Shown one piece after another: positions 61,893 through 64,000 of a stretch of 64,000 bases of DNA (position 1 is the stretch's first letter; each line of letters begins with the position of its first letter). Below the pieces are notes generated by a model that saw only the letters and a program-made list of their open reading frames with translations, had not been told where the DNA came from and did no database searches. Both the position numbers and the translations under genes were made by a program. The stretch is from Nereocystis luetkeana (Eukaryota; Sar; Phaeophyceae; Laminariales; Laminariaceae), in contig JARUPZ010000035.1 of the NCBI GenBank assembly GCA_031213475.1, positions 1,236,336 through 1,300,335 on the forward strand. The letters run 5' to 3'.

Positions 61893-63271
61893 TGCTGATA
61901 TCGTTACAGCAGGATCGTCCCTCTCGTATAAAACCTGAAATCTGGTGCTAGGCTGACATCCTCACTCTGGCGGAGCAAGAAAAGGGTAGATTTATCACAC
62001 AGGTTTTCCCTATATATAGACGGCGAGCGCCTAGGCTACGTAGACACTTTTTCATTGTCATTTTTATTGCTAGGCTACGTAGGTTTCTTAAGAGTCTGTT
62101 TTTCTTGCGAGACGGTCGATACCGTGTACAGATGGTGTGATTAACCCGTTGCCTCCGTTGTGATCGGCTGGTTTCGATTGAAGCCGTTGAACACGCATGA
62201 TATGTAATCCACACAACCCACTTGTGACATATACGACTACCTGGAAGAAACGACGGCGAGACTGTCCAAGAGTGGCGGCAGCCGGACTTGGGAACGACTC
62301 CTGCCTCTGACACGTCGGCTCGGCAGGTCGGCGTGGCGACTGTTGCAGCTCTAAGCGCCTACTTTCAGCGAGCTGGCGCAGAGTTTCAGCTCTAAACAGA
62401 AATGAAGCTCCCAACCAGAGCGAAAGCGGCTGCCTTACATTGACCAAGCCGTAATTGCGCGCACGTACCTACAACAATAGTAGCGTTGTCATGCAAGGGC
62501 ATTCGCTTTTTTGAGCGGCGGAATATAAGTGTCTCACTCTGGGTGCATCCACTATTATTGTTCTGAATTGCGCGGTTGCGTGTTTCGCGACCGGACGCGG
62601 TTGATACGAAACTCGGCGATGTGCGGGGAAACAAACGCTCCGTATACACAGCGGCGGTGCGGTCTGGGTCGTCAACATGCAAACTTTTTTGTGATGATAC
62701 AACGACTTTTTTCGAACCTATGAGATCGAGAGTCATCTCTCTAGTGTATTTTAAACCAGCTGCAAAAACAAAGGTACCTTCTGAGCAATCGATGGAGGGG
62801 ATAAGTTTACCAAAGATCGGCCCACCCTTCAGTGCTCGAACAGGGGCTAATGCGTCGCTGGTTTATTTCGCGATCGGGGTTAAGGGTGCGAGGTGCTGCT
62901 GAAAGTGAAACTCGTCAGGAGCACACTGCTTACTGTTCGCAGTTATTTAGATGGCCTTATTTAACTACGATGACGTGGGCATTGTGACCCTCGGCCCCGA
63001 CTACTTCTATATGCAGGTTGCCTCTGGCAACACACTAGATTTATCACGAGGTGGCTGGTATTGCCCTGACGTCTTCTGGACACCAGGGACGACGAGAGCG
63101 GATACCACAAGCTATCACAACACACACTAGCCTCGAATGCAGCACAGCACTGCACTGCACTGCGCGCAACCTGCTGTGCGTACCGAAAGCTTGGGTGTAG
63201 AGATCTTCGCGAACGGGACAGATTCCGGTTTCCAGCGCCTGTCGCTCTAGAAGCTTCCGGTCCAAATGTTC
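58402..63271 (-). CDS. DNALI1: Inner-arm dynein light chain p28 (5' end beyond the window)
   Basis: Four exons on the minus strand: 63271-63184, 61810-61632, 60686-60624 and 58536-58402 (stop). Introns are phase 1, 0 and 0. The joined product contains LLERQALETGICPVREDLY, then QAF|DELIRHVTL across the first splice, ERGLLCLRVRDEIRMTIDAY, LYDSSVTFGVKKQLQAEQG, the 63 nt micro-exon GLEEDKKDLELHVSELRNK, and VEVIEKGESERRAVDDKKRK, ending in FLKYQGQHLDSFLKQIGGSK. These are the hallmark blocks of p28/DNALI1, which binds inner-arm dynein heavy chains in the axoneme together with actin. About 154 residues are visible. The family has about 250, so roughly 100 N-terminal residues should lie in exons right of 64000. 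Expression in flagellated zoospores or gametes would be expected. Confidence 0.93.
58843..58944. mobile_element. MITE of the TTACGGGGG family flanked by TA
   Basis: TTACGGGGGACCGAGTAAAT and the inverted ATTTACTATGGTCCCCCGTA bound a 102 bp element with TA on both sides, in the last intron of the p28 gene. TA duplication suggests a Tc1/mariner-type source, which is inference. Confidence 0.8.
61128..61385. repeat. TGATATGATCTGATC satellite-like array
   Basis: Interspersed five-base units (TGATA, TGATC) run for about 250 bp in a p28 intron. There is no coding capacity. Confidence 0.85.
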
Positions 63272-64000
63272 CTGTACCCCGGAAAGAGTTGAGAGGTTAG
63301 TGAGTTGTGAATGGCAATCCAGTATTTACGTACGTACTGATATATAGGCAGGAGGCCAAAAGTGCGTGGTATGCGTGTACAAAAAAAATAGTATTATACG
63401 TGGTGTGCTTGTGAAACGGGCGAAGACCCTTGCCAACGCTGCAGAGGGTGTTCTTCGTGCACCCACTTTTCGTGCCTCGTGGTCTCCTTCTGCCCCCCCC
63501 CCCCCCCCTGTAACGGACGACGTTTGTTTTCTTGCGTGTCAAGGTCTACAGTACTGCTCGTACGGTACGTGTTCACTCGTAGGCTCTACTAACAGGTGGG
63601 GTACACCTGCCTGCGCGGGTGGGGGCGCGGGAGAGCTCGTACGGTCGTTCGATGCCCTACTCGTGATGTTCGTGGGCATAATTCAGCCGCAACTTAACTA
63701 CTAATAATAATTATATCTGGCCTGCAGATAATCGGTAGACGCTTCCCCATCGAAGGGGGCGGGATGATGTGCGTCCATGGCACCGTCGACAAGGGGTCGC
63801 GTAATCGTTCTCACCATTTCTCAATAGGTTAGCAGGGACAGCCAACCAACGTTTGAAGCACAAGATATTAGCTGGTATACAACAATAACTTAGGGGTCTT
63901 CACGAGTCATGACGCGACCCGCGGGCTGCGTCAGGAGAGTTTTTAAATATCATAGGTCGGGTCGGGTCTGGTCGGTTCGGTTCGGGAGGCTTTCAAAGCC
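63272..64000. other. Right edge, presumed p28 intron
   Basis: Sequence upstream of the first visible p28 exon. No frame matching the p28 N-terminus was found on the minus strand. It contains a poly-C run near 63495. Confidence 0.5.

Overview
The window is nuclear DNA of a eukaryote with spliced genes: many introns, CT-rich acceptor tracts and MAG|GT donors. The gene content fits a flagellate-bearing stramenopile: an inner-arm dynein light chain p28, a Fused-type kinase, a GRIP golgin, an mTERF protein and a Ty1/copia retrotransposon. I infer a brown alga of the Ectocarpus type. The long introns and the strict alternation of neighbouring genes between strands, a feature reported for the Ectocarpus genome, support this, but the species is not proven.

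Layout. Five genes alternate in strand. (1) 379-2875, minus: a mitochondrially targeted YCII-domain protein, whose 3' end was not found. (2) 3208-13563, plus: mTERF repeats that run, in the best splice model, into an RlmI-like RNA methyltransferase. (3) 29476-14565, minus: a Fused/STK36/TIO-type kinase with C-terminal ARM repeats. Its first exon is separated from the rest by a 7.7 kb intron holding a copia element. (4) 29989-56830, plus: a giant alanine-rich coiled-coil golgin of about 3,550 residues ending in a GRIP domain. (5) 63271-58402, minus: dynein light chain p28, whose 5' end lies beyond the window. Genes 1/2 and 3/4 are head to head across short shared promoters; genes 2/3 and 4/5 are tail to tail. 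All exon joins given here were deduced by eye from reading frame, phase, splice consensus and family conservation.

Repeats. The introns hold a complete but decayed copia element (23438-29054, 370 bp LTRs, TGGCA target duplication), two copies of a non-autonomous element with terminal inverted repeats (4042-5209 and 32735-33564), a roughly 105 bp MITE family with TA-type ends, a hairpin MITE family with one copy between TTAA sites, several tandem arrays, and a striking excess of the near-palindrome TACCWGGTA (at least 23 copies, about 0.5 expected).

How the genes work together. Genes 1 and 2 are both probably organellar and share a promoter region. The mTERF-methyltransferase fusion suggests organelle rRNA modification or ribosome assembly, in analogy to the animal MTERF4-NSUN4 complex. 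The Fused kinase and p28 have flagellar roles in other lineages. The golgin is expected to act in trans-Golgi tethering. No rRNA, tRNA or CRISPR feature was found.
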